The notes under the pieces were generated by a model that made no database searches, was not told where the DNA came from, and saw nothing but the letters and a program-made list of their open reading frames with translations. From NCBI RefSeq assembly GCF_011297335.1, contig NZ_JAAOTJ010000011.1, positions 124,001 to 188,000 of the forward strand: a stretch of DNA of 64,000 nucleotides, in the 5' to 3' direction. This DNA comes from Catellatospora methionotrophica. Its GTDB lineage: Bacteria; Actinomycetota; Actinomycetes; Mycobacteriales; Micromonosporaceae. This document shows, one piece after another, positions 1-8,143 of the stretch (positions within the stretch are counted from its first letter, which is position 1; every line of letters begins with the position of its first letter). Made by a program: the position numbers and the translations under genes.

Positions 1-404
1 CGGCCGCCGCGGCGCACGCGCCGGTGCTGGCGTACGTCACCGACGCCTTCTCCCCCGCGCGCGAGGCCGACGTGCTGGCCGCGATCGACGCGCTCGCCGG
101 GGTGCCGGGGGTGACGCTGGGCTGCGCCGAGACCAGTCCCGCGTCCCCGCTGCAGGTGCGCCGGGTGCTGCAGGACGCCGTGGTGCGCACCCGCCCCGCG
201 CCGGTGCGCGTACGGCTGCTCGCCCACCACGGCCTCGGCCTGGTCAACGCGCTGGTGGCGATGAAGAGCGGGGTGCACCGCTTCGACACCGTGCTCGACC
301 CCGACTCCGGCGGCCTGCCCGCGCAGGACCTGCTGCTGCTGGCCCGGCAACTAGGCGTGACATGCGCGCCGCTGCCCGGCCCGCGTCCGTCCGACCTCGC
401 CTGA
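1..404 (+). CDS. HMG-CoA lyase / HMGL-like family protein, C-terminal part (cut by window edge)
   Basis: The reading frame is open from the left edge to a TGA at 402-404, so only about the last 133 residues of a longer protein are visible. The stretch running LLAHHGLGLVNALVAM, then GVHRFDTV and a glycine pair, resembles the C-terminal half of the HMGL-like TIM barrel (HMG-CoA lyase, 4-hydroxy-2-oxovalerate aldolase), where the equivalent strand carries the HxH metal ligands. Here the first histidine position looks like Ala, and the Cys of the usual GGCPYA loop is missing: the region reads DPDSGGLPAQD. It may therefore be a divergent or inactive member. The acyl-CoA dehydrogenase follows after 23 bp. 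The family call is from motif pattern only; the true start lies outside the window. Confidence 0.55.
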   Translation, partial: AAAAHAPVLAYVTDAFSPAREADVLAAIDALAGVPGVTLGCAETSPASPLQVRRVLQDAVVRTRPAPVRVRLLAHHGLGLVNALVAMKSGVHRFDTVLDPDSGGLPAQDLLLLARQLGVTCAPLPGPRPSDLA

Positions 405-427
405 CCATCCACAAGGGAGTGCACGAA

Positions 428-1714
428 ATGGCAGACCGGCTCATCGGCCAGCGCCTCGTCGACGACATGACCGACGCCGAACGCGACCGCGCGGCCCGCG
501 TGGAATCGGTGCTGCCCGCGCTGCGCGCCGCGGCCGAGCAGGCCGACGCGTCCGGGCAGTTCCCGGCCGGCCACGTCGCGCTGCTGCGCGAGGCGGGGCT
601 GCTCGGCCTGGTCGTGCCCGAGGAGTACGGCGGCCTCGGCGGCGGCCTGCGCGACCTGGCCGCGGCGACGTACGCCATGGGCAGTGCCTGCCCGTCGACC
701 GCGCTGGCCTTCTTCTTCCACAACACCAGCGCCTCGCGCGGCCTGCTGCCCCTGGAGGCGATCGAGGCCGGGCTGTTCGACGACGCCGACGTGCCCGTGG
801 TGCGGGCCTTCGCCGAGCAGGTGCTGCGCCGCATGGCCGGCGGCATGTGGCTGGCCAACTTCGCCAGCGAGTCGGTCAAGAGCGCCAGCGCCAACATCGC
901 CATCTCCACCACCGCCCGCCCCGCGACCCGCGACGGCGTCGACGGCTGGCTGGTCACCGGCGAGAAGTCGTTCGGCTGCGCCACCGGCGTCGCCGACACC
1001 TACCTGGTCACCGCCCGCCTCGACGGCACCGACACCGCCGCCGGGCTGGCCCTGTTCCTGGTCCCGCGCGAGGCCGAGGGTGTCGCCTCCCGCCCGGCCT
1101 GGGACGGCCTGGGCATGCGCGGCTCGGCCAACCACGGCATCACCCTGCACGAGGTGTGGGTGCCCGCGACCGAGGCGCTGACCGTGCCGGGCGCCTTCGT
1201 GAAGATGCTCCAGTGCAGCCGGGGCAGCTTCGTCGGCAACCAGCTCGCCATCACCGCCGTGTACGTCGGCTGCGCCCAGGGCGTGTACGACGAGACGCTG
1301 CAGCGGCTGACCAGCAAGACGTTCGCCGACACCGGACGGCCGATTGCCGAGTCCCCCATGCACCAGGTGATCATCGGGGACATGACCGAGAACCTGGAGA
1401 CGGCGTACCTGTGGCTGCGCCGCCAGCTGCTGCTGGAGACGTCCGAGCCGCCCATCGCGCCGAAGAACGAGGTCTACCGGCAGTGGCGCCTGGCCAAGGG
1501 CTCCATCTGCGAGAACGCGTTCGCGGTCGCGGTCGGCGCGTTCAAGGCCTGCGGCACGTCCGGTGCGACCCTGCACGGGACCATGGGCCGCGCCCTGCGC
1601 GACCTGTCGATGGGCCTGGTCATGACGTTCCCGCCGGAGCGCGGGCGGCTGGAGGCGGCCGGGATGATCACCGCCGACCGGTCCAACGACCTGTTCGCGA
1701 GCGTGCCCAAGTGA
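428..1714 (+). CDS. Acyl-CoA dehydrogenase family protein
   Basis: A 428-residue protein of typical acyl-CoA dehydrogenase length. The family is expected to oxidise an acyl-CoA (or acyl-carrier) substrate at the alpha-beta bond using FAD. The N-terminal helical domain contains LREAGLLGLVVPEEYGGLGGGLRD (first part about residues 55-70), a classic family block, followed by the middle beta domain (WLVTGEKSFGCATGVAD) and a C-terminal helical bundle. ATG 428 is chosen over the upstream in-frame start because AAGGGA lies about 10 bp before it. The stop overlaps the next gene by 4 bp (GTGA), so the two are probably translationally coupled. Substrate unknown; flavin-dependent monooxygenases of the same fold (DszC-like) are an alternative, given the FAD monooxygenase downstream. 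Confidence 0.85.
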   Translation: MADRLIGQRLVDDMTDAERDRAARVESVLPALRAAAEQADASGQFPAGHVALLREAGLLGLVVPEEYGGLGGGLRDLAAATYAMGSACPSTALAFFFHNTSASRGLLPLEAIEAGLFDDADVPVVRAFAEQVLRRMAGGMWLANFASESVKSASANIAISTTARPATRDGVDGWLVTGEKSFGCATGVADTYLVTARLDGTDTAAGLALFLVPREAEGVASRPAWDGLGMRGSANHGITLHEVWVPATEALTVPGAFVKMLQCSRGSFVGNQLAITAVYVGCAQGVYDETLQRLTSKTFADTGRPIAESPMHQVIIGDMTENLETAYLWLRRQLLLETSEPPIAPKNEVYRQWRLAKGSICENAFAVAVGAFKACGTSGATLHGTMGRALRDLSMGLVMTFPPERGRLEAAGMITADRSNDLFASVPK

Positions 1715-3186
1715 GCGCCCGGCCCGAGGCCGTCGCCGACCTGGTCGACGGCGACTGGGCGGCCTGCGCGGCCCCGCTCGGCTTCACCCTGCAGGACCCG
1801 TCCACCGGCGAACCCGTCGGCGCGGCCGTGGGCAGCGACCCCGCACGCGTCGACGCGGCCATCGCCGCCGCGACCGCCGTACACGACTCCGGGGCCTGGT
1901 CCGGCCTGCCCGCGACCGAGCGCGCCGACGTGCTCGACGCGGTCGCGGCCCGGGTCGAGGCGGCCGGGGCCGGGATCGCCGCGATCGAGTCGTTCGCCAC
2001 CGGCGTGCCGATCGCGCAGACGATGCCGCTGTCGGTCATCCTCGGCGGGGCGTTCCGGCTCGCCGCGATGCAGCTGCGCGACGGCTGGCTGAGCAGCGCG
2101 ATGCCCCGCGAGGACGGCCGCCTCGCGCACGTCGACCGGCTGCCCTGGGGACCGGCCGCCTGCCTGGTGCCGTGGAACGCGCCCGCGCCGATGGCCGCGC
2201 ACAAGGCCGCCAACGCGCTCGCGGCCGGCTGCCCCACGATCGTCAAACCCAGCGAGTACGCCCCGTACGGCACGCAGCTGCTGGCGCGGGCCGTGCACGC
2301 GGCGCTGGCCGAGGCAGGGCTGCCCGGCGGGCTGTTCCAGCTCCTGCACGGCGACGCGGGCGCCGGGGCGCGGCTGGTCGGCGACCCGCGCGTGCGGGCC
2401 GTGTCGTTCACCGGCGGGCTGTCCGGCGGCCGGGCCGTAGCGGCGGCCTGCGCGTACGACATCAAGCCCGTGCAGCTCGAACTCGGCGGCAACAACCCGC
2501 TGCTCGTACTGCCCGACGCCGACACCGCGGCGGCCGCCCGTGCCGCCGCCGACCTGCTGACCACGCTCAACGGGCAGTGGTGCCGGGCGCTGGGCCGCCT
2601 GATCGTGCCCGCCGACCGGGCCGCCGAGATCCTCGACGCGACCCTGGCCCGCCTGGCGACGCTGCGGGTCGGGCCGCCGCTGGACCCCGACACCGACTTC
2701 GGGCCGCTGGTCCACTCGGGACACCGCGACCTGGTCGCCGCCGCCCGCGACACGCTCGTCGGCCACGGCGGCACCGCACACACCTCGCTCGCCGTCCCGG
2801 AGCAGGGCAACTACCTCAGCCCGACGCTGGTCACCGGGGTCGGCCCGGAGCACACCACGCACGAGGTCTTCGGGCCGGTCGCCGCCGTGCACACGTACAC
2901 CACCGTCGACGAGGCCGTGGCGCTGGCCAACGGCACCCCGTACGGGCTGGAGGCGTACGTGTCCGGCACCGACACCGACGCCGCGCTGGCCGTCGCGCGG
3001 CGGCTGCGGGCGGGCGAGGTGAAGGTCAACGGGTCCAGCGTGATGAGCCTGCACCTGTTCACCCCGCGACCGGCCTGGGGGCTGTCCGGCTACTCCGAGG
3101 AGGGCACGGCCGAGACGCTGCGCTTCTTCACCAACCCGCGCGTCGTCGGCGTCGAGGGCGGCTACGCGCTGCACGGCCGCCCGTGA
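1711..3186 (+). CDS. Aldehyde dehydrogenase family protein
   Basis: A 491-residue NAD(P)-dependent aldehyde dehydrogenase, expected to oxidise an aldehyde to an acid. Visible motifs are the PWNAP block of the Rossmann domain, IVKPSE with the cofactor-binding Lys, the FTGG glycine turn, the general-base Glu257 in LELGGNNP, and catalytic Cys291 in NGQWCRALGR. The GTG start sits inside the GTGA overlap with the acyl-CoA dehydrogenase, and the stop overlaps the next gene by another 4 bp, so three genes are chained. The sequence around the catalytic Cys (QWCRA rather than the common GQ.C.A) is slightly divergent. Substrate not identifiable. Confidence 0.9.
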   Translation: MSARPEAVADLVDGDWAACAAPLGFTLQDPSTGEPVGAAVGSDPARVDAAIAAATAVHDSGAWSGLPATERADVLDAVAARVEAAGAGIAAIESFATGVPIAQTMPLSVILGGAFRLAAMQLRDGWLSSAMPREDGRLAHVDRLPWGPAACLVPWNAPAPMAAHKAANALAAGCPTIVKPSEYAPYGTQLLARAVHAALAEAGLPGGLFQLLHGDAGAGARLVGDPRVRAVSFTGGLSGGRAVAAACAYDIKPVQLELGGNNPLLVLPDADTAAAARAAADLLTTLNGQWCRALGRLIVPADRAAEILDATLARLATLRVGPPLDPDTDFGPLVHSGHRDLVAAARDTLVGHGGTAHTSLAVPEQGNYLSPTLVTGVGPEHTTHEVFGPVAAVHTYTTVDEAVALANGTPYGLEAYVSGTDTDAALAVARRLRAGEVKVNGSSVMSLHLFTPRPAWGLSGYSEEGTAETLRFFTNPRVVGVEGGYALHGRP

Positions 3187-4091
3187 CCGCCCCGGCGCTG
3201 CGGGCCCTGCTCGCCGCATGCTTCGTCACCCACCTGCCCGGCGTGTACGACCCGCCCACGGCGGCGCTGGCCGTACGTGCCGGGCACCGGGCGGCGCACC
3301 TGTCGGGGGCCGCCTGCGCCGCCCTCGACCTGGGACTGCCCGACCTGGGTTACGTGCACGGCACGCACATCGCCGACCGCGCCGCCCGGATCACGCCCGC
3401 GCTGGGCGGGGTGCCGCTGCTCGCCGACGCGGACACCGGCTACGGCGACGCGCTGCAGGCCGTGTGGACGGCTCGGCGGTACGCGGCGGCGGGCGTGTCC
3501 GGGCTGCACCTGGAGGACCAGGTGATGCCGAAGCGCTGCGGCCACCTCGCGGGTAAGGAGCTGGTCGACGCGGACACCGCCGCGCGCAAGATCCGGGCGG
3601 TGGTGGCGGACGGGACGGGGATCGTGGTCGTCGCGCGGACCGACGCGTACACGGTGACCGGTCTTGACGACGCGATCGCGCGTGGCCGCGCCTACGCGGC
3701 GGCCGGGGCGGACGCGGTCTTCCTGGAGGGCGTGTCCGGGCTGGACGAGCTGGCCCGCGCCCACGCGGCGCTGCCGGGCGTCGCGCTGGTGCTGAACCGG
3801 TCCGAGGCGGGCGGGCCCACCGCCGCCGCGAGCGACACCGCGCTGGCCGCCGTCGGGGTGCGGCTGGTCCTGCACCCGGTCGCGCCGCTGCTGGCCGCGT
3901 TGCACGCCGCCGATCGCGCCTACCACGAGATCGCCGCGACGGGCCGCACCAGCGTGGACCGGCTCCCCTGGTCCGCCTTCACCGACCTCGTCGGCCAGGC
4001 CGAAGCGCTGGCGCTGGACGGGGCGCTGGGTCCGGACGGAGCGCTGGGTCCGGATGGCGCGCTCACTCCGGACGCGCGGGGCGGGCGGTGA
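3183..4091 (+). CDS. Isocitrate lyase / PEP mutase family enzyme
   Basis: A 302-residue TIM-barrel protein of the isocitrate lyase/phosphoenolpyruvate mutase superfamily, which cleaves or forms C-C or P-C bonds next to a carboxylate. The metal-site block reads DADTGYGD (residues 82-89) and the active-site loop KRCGH has Cys119, as in 2-methylisocitrate lyase-type enzymes and unlike most PEP mutases. The GTG start overlaps the aldehyde dehydrogenase stop by 4 bp. The C-terminus carries two near-copies of GALGPD before the end. A lyase acting on a methylisocitrate-like or oxaloacetate-like compound is plausible; the exact substrate cannot be read from sequence. Confidence 0.85.
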   Translation: MTAPALRALLAACFVTHLPGVYDPPTAALAVRAGHRAAHLSGAACAALDLGLPDLGYVHGTHIADRAARITPALGGVPLLADADTGYGDALQAVWTARRYAAAGVSGLHLEDQVMPKRCGHLAGKELVDADTAARKIRAVVADGTGIVVVARTDAYTVTGLDDAIARGRAYAAAGADAVFLEGVSGLDELARAHAALPGVALVLNRSEAGGPTAAASDTALAAVGVRLVLHPVAPLLAALHAADRAYHEIAATGRTSVDRLPWSAFTDLVGQAEALALDGALGPDGALGPDGALTPDARGGR

Positions 4092-4102
4092 CCGCTTCAA
4101 TC

Positions 4103-4161
4103 GACGCTGGCCTATTACATCGATTTTCGGGCACGAATTTTCGATGTCATAGGCCAACGTC
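4103..4161. repeat. Imperfect 21-bp inverted repeat between accessory genes
   Basis: Arms 4103-4123 and 4141-4161 (GACG.TGGCCTAT.ACATCGA) pair with two mismatches around a 17-nt AT-rich loop. The segment is clearly less GC-rich than the genes around it. It starts 11 bp after the lyase stop and ends about 80 bp before the monooxygenase start, so it could be a terminator for the first four genes, a regulator binding site for the next two, or both. No T-tract follows on either strand. Confidence 0.6.
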
Positions 4162-4242
4162 TATCAGAAGCGGGGGCGGCGTCCCCCCGCGTTGTTCGCC
4201 GGGCGCAGAGCGCCGCACGATCGCAAACCGGGAGGAGAGGGC

Positions 4243-5388
4243 ATGAGCAGGATCGTCGTGGCCGGGGCGGGGCCGGTCGGGTTGACCGCCGCGCTGGCGC
4301 TGGCGCGGCAGGGGGTCGCGGTGACCGTGCTGGAGGCCGGTGACGAGCTGGCCGCCGAGTCGCGGGCGTCGACGTTCCACCCGCCGACCCTGGAGATGCT
4401 GGCCGAACTCGGCGTCGTCGACGCGCTGCTGGCGCGCGGCCTGATCGCGCCGACGTTCGCCTACCGCGACCGGGCCGGCCACGTCGCCACGCTCGACCTG
4501 AGCGTGCTCGCCCAGGACACCCCGTACCCGTACCGCGTGCAGTGCGAGCAGTCCAAACTCACCCCGATCCTGCGCGCCGAGGTCGAGGCCGCCGGGGGCG
4601 TGATCCGGTTCGGCTGGCCGGTCGCCGGGGTCGACCAGGTCGCGGACGGGGTCGTGGTCCGGGCCGCCGACGGCCGCACCGAGCGCGGCGGGTGGCTGAT
4701 CGCCGCCGACGGGGCGCACTCGGCGGTACGCCGTTCGCTGGGCGTCGCGTTCGCGGGCATCACCTACCCGGAGCGTTTCCTGGTCGCGTCCACCGACGAG
4801 GACCTGCCGGGCCTGCTCGACCACCTCGCCGAGGTCAACTACGTGTTCGACCCGGTCGACTGGTCGGTGCTGCTGCGTACGCCGGATCACTGGCGGGTGC
4901 TGCTGCCGACGCCGGACGGCACCCCGGACCGCGACGAGCTGGACCGGCTCGACGGGCGGCTGCGGCAGGTCGCCGACCCGGGACGGCCGTGGCAGGTCGC
5001 TCACGCCAGCATCTACCGCGTACACCAGCGGGTGGCCGAGCGGTTCCAGGTCGGGCGGGTGCTGCTGGCCGGGGACGCGGCGCACGTCAACAACCCGCTG
5101 GGCGGGCTCGGCATGAACTCGGGCATCCACGACGCGATGGCGTACACCCGCGCGCTGGTCACCGGCGACGGCGCGGTCCGGCTGGCGACCACGCAGCGGC
5201 GGCGCATCGCGCTGGAGTACGTGCAGACCGTCTCGCACCAGAACTACCAGCGGCTCACCGCGACCGACCCGGTGGCCCGCGCGGCGTACCTCGACGAGAT
5301 CCGCGCCATCGCCGCCGACCCGGTCCGCGCCCGCGCCCACCTGCTGCGCGCCTGCATGATCGCCTCCCTGCGCCCGGTCCCGGCATGA
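4243..5388 (+). CDS. FAD-dependent monooxygenase (class A flavoprotein hydroxylase)
   Basis: A 381-residue flavoprotein of the phenol/p-hydroxybenzoate hydroxylase superfamily; members typically hydroxylate an aromatic or enol substrate using NAD(P)H and O2. GAGPVG (8-13) is the FAD dinucleotide motif, LIAADGAHSAVRRSLG is the DG motif, and LLAGDAAHVNNPLGGLGMNSG contains the GD motif with Asp278. It lacks the thioredoxin-like C-terminal domain of larger hydroxylases. The ATG is preceded by GGGAGGAGAGGGC. Its last four bases (ATGA) overlap the next gene's start. It heads a two-gene unit separated from the upstream genes by the 4103-4161 palindrome. Confidence 0.88.
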   Translation: MSRIVVAGAGPVGLTAALALARQGVAVTVLEAGDELAAESRASTFHPPTLEMLAELGVVDALLARGLIAPTFAYRDRAGHVATLDLSVLAQDTPYPYRVQCEQSKLTPILRAEVEAAGGVIRFGWPVAGVDQVADGVVVRAADGRTERGGWLIAADGAHSAVRRSLGVAFAGITYPERFLVASTDEDLPGLLDHLAEVNYVFDPVDWSVLLRTPDHWRVLLPTPDGTPDRDELDRLDGRLRQVADPGRPWQVAHASIYRVHQRVAERFQVGRVLLAGDAAHVNNPLGGLGMNSGIHDAMAYTRALVTGDGAVRLATTQRRRIALEYVQTVSHQNYQRLTATDPVARAAYLDEIRAIAADPVRARAHLLRACMIASLRPVPA

Positions 5389-6833
5389 CGGGGCGGATCA
5401 CCCGCCACAACCCGGCCCGGGTGTACGAGCTGGTCGGCACCGTGCCGTCAGCGGCCCCGGCCCGCGTCGACGCGGTCGTCCGGGCCGCCGACGCGGCACA
5501 GCGGACCTGGGCGCGTGCCGACATCGCGGAGCGGGTCGCCGCGCTGCGCGCCGCCGCCGACGCGGTCGAGCCGGAGCTGCCGCAGCTCGCCGAGCTGCTG
5601 GCCCGCGAGTCGGGCAAGGTGCTGGCCGACTGCCGTGGCGAGCTCGGCTTCGCGCTGACGTTCCTGCGCTGGGTAGCCGACCAGGCCCCCCGCGTGCTCG
5701 CCGACACGGCGCTCGACGACGCGGCGGGACGGCTGCTGCTGCGCCGCCGCCCGTACGGCGTGGTCGCGGCGATCACCCCGTGGAACGCGCCGATCATCCT
5801 GTCCTTCCTGAAGATCGCCCCGGCGCTCGCGGCGGGCAACGCGGTGGTGGTCAAGCCGTCGCCGCTCGCCCCGCTGGCGATCGACCGTACGGTGCGGCTG
5901 CTGTCGTCGGCGCTGCCCGACGCGCTGCTGCAGGTCGTGCACGGCGACGCCGAGGCCGGGGCCGCGCTGGTCGGGCATCCGCTGGTCGGCAAGGTCGCGT
6001 TCACCGGCGGCGCGGCGACGGCCCGGGTCGTCGCGGCGGCGGCCGCCACCCAGACCACGCCGACCGTGCTGGAGCTGGGCGGCAACGATCCGGTGCTGCT
6101 GCTCGACGACGCCGACCTGTCACCCGAGCCGATGCGCCGGCTGGTCATGGCCTCGTACGCGACCAGCGGCCAGGTGTGCATGGCGGCCAAACGGCTGTAC
6201 GTGCCCGAGACCCGGCACGACGAGTTCGTCGCCGCGTACCTCCAGGCCGCCGACGAGGTGCTGTGCCTGGGCGACCCGCTCGCCGACGGCGTGAGCATGG
6301 GTCCGGTCGTGACAGCCGAGGCGGCTGCCCGGATCACGGGCCTGGTCGCCGACGCCGTGGCGCGGGGCGGCCGGGCGCTGCCGGTGGGCCGGGCCGATCC
6401 GGGCACCGACCTGCGGGCTGGGCACTTCGTCGCGCCGACGCTGGTCACCGGCGTGCCCGAGGACGCCCCGCTGGTCGCCGAGGAGCAGTTCGGGCCGACC
6501 GTGCCGGTGCTGGCCTATCGCGACGCCGACGACCTGGTGGCCCGTGCGAACGCCGGTGAGCTGGGGCTCGGCGCGTCGGTGTGGTCGGCCGACGAGGAGC
6601 GGGCGTTCACGGTCGCGCGACGGCTGGACGCCGGGTTCGTGTTCGTCAACACGCACAACCGCACCGGCATGTCACTGCGCGCACCGTTCGGCGGGGTGAA
6701 GCGGTCCGGGTACGGCCGCGAGTACGGCGACGAGGGCATCGCGGAGTACGCGCAGACCTGCGTGGTTCATGCGCCTGCCGCGTTCCGGGCGGGCGGGGCG
6801 GGCGCGGCGGCGAACGCGTACCCGTCGTCGTGA
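5385..6833 (+). CDS. Aldehyde dehydrogenase family protein (second paralogue)
   Basis: A 482-residue aldehyde dehydrogenase. It shows TPWNAPI, VVKPSPLAP, the FTGG turn, general-base Glu230 in LELGGNDP and catalytic Cys265 in SGQVCMAAK, followed by EEQFGPTVPVL. This is the canonical active-site set. It starts in an ATGA overlap with the monooxygenase, so the two are co-translated. It is more canonical than the aldehyde dehydrogenase at 1711-3186, and the two probably act on different substrates. The pairing with a monooxygenase suggests stepwise oxidation of one compound; this is inference. Confidence 0.92.
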   Translation: MTGRITRHNPARVYELVGTVPSAAPARVDAVVRAADAAQRTWARADIAERVAALRAAADAVEPELPQLAELLARESGKVLADCRGELGFALTFLRWVADQAPRVLADTALDDAAGRLLLRRRPYGVVAAITPWNAPIILSFLKIAPALAAGNAVVVKPSPLAPLAIDRTVRLLSSALPDALLQVVHGDAEAGAALVGHPLVGKVAFTGGAATARVVAAAAATQTTPTVLELGGNDPVLLLDDADLSPEPMRRLVMASYATSGQVCMAAKRLYVPETRHDEFVAAYLQAADEVLCLGDPLADGVSMGPVVTAEAAARITGLVADAVARGGRALPVGRADPGTDLRAGHFVAPTLVTGVPEDAPLVAEEQFGPTVPVLAYRDADDLVARANAGELGLGASVWSADEERAFTVARRLDAGFVFVNTHNRTGMSLRAPFGGVKRSGYGREYGDEGIAEYAQTCVVHAPAAFRAGGAGAAANAYPSS

Positions 6834-6864
6834 TCGGCTGATCGGCCCCGTCTACCCTGCTGAC

Positions 6865-7389
6865 GTGACGAGTGTGCTGATCCTGCCCGGCTTCGAGGAC
6901 TCCGGTCCGGCGCACTGGCAGACCCGGTGGGAGCAGGAGTTCGGCCACCAGCGGGTCCAGCAGGCCGACTGGTTCCGCCCGCTGGTCGGCGACTGGGTCG
7001 ACACGCTGGCCGCCGCCGTGGCGGCCGCGCCCGCGCCGGTGGTCCTGGTCGCGCACAGCCTGGGCTGCGTGACCGTCGCGCACTGGGTCGCCCGCGGCGG
7101 CGACACCACGCGGGTACGCGGCGCGCTGCTGGTCGCGCCCGCCGATGTGGACACCGCCGAGGTGCCCGAGCTGGTGAACTTCCGCCCGGTGCCGCTCGTG
7201 CCACTGCCCTTCCCGAGCATCCTGGTCGCCGGTGACGACGACCCCTGGGCGACCCTGTCCCGCAGCGAGACCTTCGCCCAGGCGTGGAGCTCCCGCCTGG
7301 TAGTCGTCCCCGGCGGCGGCCACCTCAACGCCGACTCCGGCCTCGCCTCCTGGCCGCTGGGCCGGTCCCTGCTCGCCGAACTCCGCTGA
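6865..7389 (+). CDS. RBBP9/YdeN-family alpha/beta hydrolase
   Basis: A 174-residue serine hydrolase. It begins with VLILPGFEDSGPAHWQTRWE, the family's signature opening, has the nucleophile Ser65 in AHSLGC, an acidic turn in VAGDDDPWA and a His in GGGHLNADSG, together a complete catalytic triad. The compact length matches bacterial RBBP9/YdeN proteins, whose natural substrates are mostly unknown. GTG 6865 is chosen because the family motif begins right after it; the frame is open further upstream but lacks homologous sequence. It converges with the TetR gene, with only 15 bp between the stops. Confidence 0.85.
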   Translation: MTSVLILPGFEDSGPAHWQTRWEQEFGHQRVQQADWFRPLVGDWVDTLAAAVAAAPAPVVLVAHSLGCVTVAHWVARGGDTTRVRGALLVAPADVDTAEVPELVNFRPVPLVPLPFPSILVAGDDDPWATLSRSETFAQAWSSRLVVVPGGGHLNADSGLASWPLGRSLLAELR

Positions 7390-7404
7390 CCCGCCTCAAC
7401 CAGG

Positions 7405-8046
7405 TCAGGGAGTTCGCCAGCGCCAGTTGAGTTCGGGAGCGGCCGGGGCGGGGCCGGGCAGCGCCGCGCGTACGGGGTCGGCGGCCAGGCCGTCGAGGAG
7501 CAGCGCCAGGTGGCGGGCGCGCAGCTCGCGGGTCCGTACGGGGTCGGGCACGCGTACCGCCGCACAGCTCTCCAGCAGCAGCGTGATGTCGCCGAGCACG
7601 GCGTCGGGTCGCAGGCTGCCGTTGTCGTGGGTGCGCTGCACGAGTCGCGCCACCAGTTCCCCGGAGCGGCGGGCCGTCGCGCCCATCTCCGGTGTGGGGG
7701 TGAACGTCCCGGCCAGGTGCACGGTGAGCGAGTGCACGTCGGCGTCGACGATCTCCCGCAGGAAGCCGGTCAGGCCGCGCCACGGGTCCGGTTCGGTCAG
7801 GGCGGCCTCGGCCTGGGCCGTGAACAGCAGCAGCCCGTCGTGGCACAGGCGGCGCAGCAGTTCCTCCTTGCCCGTGTAGCGCCGGTAGAGCGCGCTGATG
7901 CCGACGCCCGCGCGTTCGGCCACCGCGGCGATGGGCGCCTTCGGATCGGCCAGGAACACCTCGCGGGCGGCGTCGAGGATGACCGTGTCATTGCGTGCCG
8001 CCTGCTGCTTGCGTCCCGACAGTGGGGCCGCGTTCGTCTCCGTCAC
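7405..8046 (-). CDS. TetR-family transcriptional regulator
   Basis: A 213-residue repressor-like protein. Residues about 20-65 form the TetR helix-turn-helix (ILDAAREVFL, then PIAAVAERAGVGISALYRRYTGKEELL); the rest is a helical ligand-binding domain. The start is GTG at 8046. It is divergent from the DinB-like gene at 8144, and the 97-bp gap holds two inverted repeats sharing the half-site CGGAAC/GTTCCG, the expected arrangement for autoregulation plus control of the divergent gene. The ligand is unknown. Confidence 0.92.
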   Translation of the reverse strand: MTETNAAPLSGRKQQAARNDTVILDAAREVFLADPKAPIAAVAERAGVGISALYRRYTGKEELLRRLCHDGLLLFTAQAEAALTEPDPWRGLTGFLREIVDADVHSLTVHLAGTFTPTPEMGATARRSGELVARLVQRTHDNGSLRPDAVLGDITLLLESCAAVRVPDPVRTRELRARHLALLLDGLAADPVRAALPGPAPAAPELNWRWRTP

Positions 8047-8063
8047 CCGCTCAGGTTAACAGT

Positions 8064-8113
8064 GGAACGGATCGTTCCGCTCTGCTAGGCTGAAACGGAA
8101 CAGGGCATTCCGT
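8064..8113. promoter_or_regulatory. Paired TetR operator-like inverted repeats
   Basis: Repeat 1 is GGAACG-gat-CGTTCC (8064-8078, perfect). Repeat 2 is ACGGAA-cagggca-TTCCGT (8095-8113, perfect). Between them, TAGGCT (8086-8091) fits a TAnnnT -10 element for the rightward gene. Repeat 1 would then cover its -35 region and repeat 2 its start of transcription, consistent with repression by the adjacent TetR protein. Confidence 0.65.
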
Positions 8114-8143
8114 TCCGGGATTGCCCAGACGAAGGGCGGAGCC

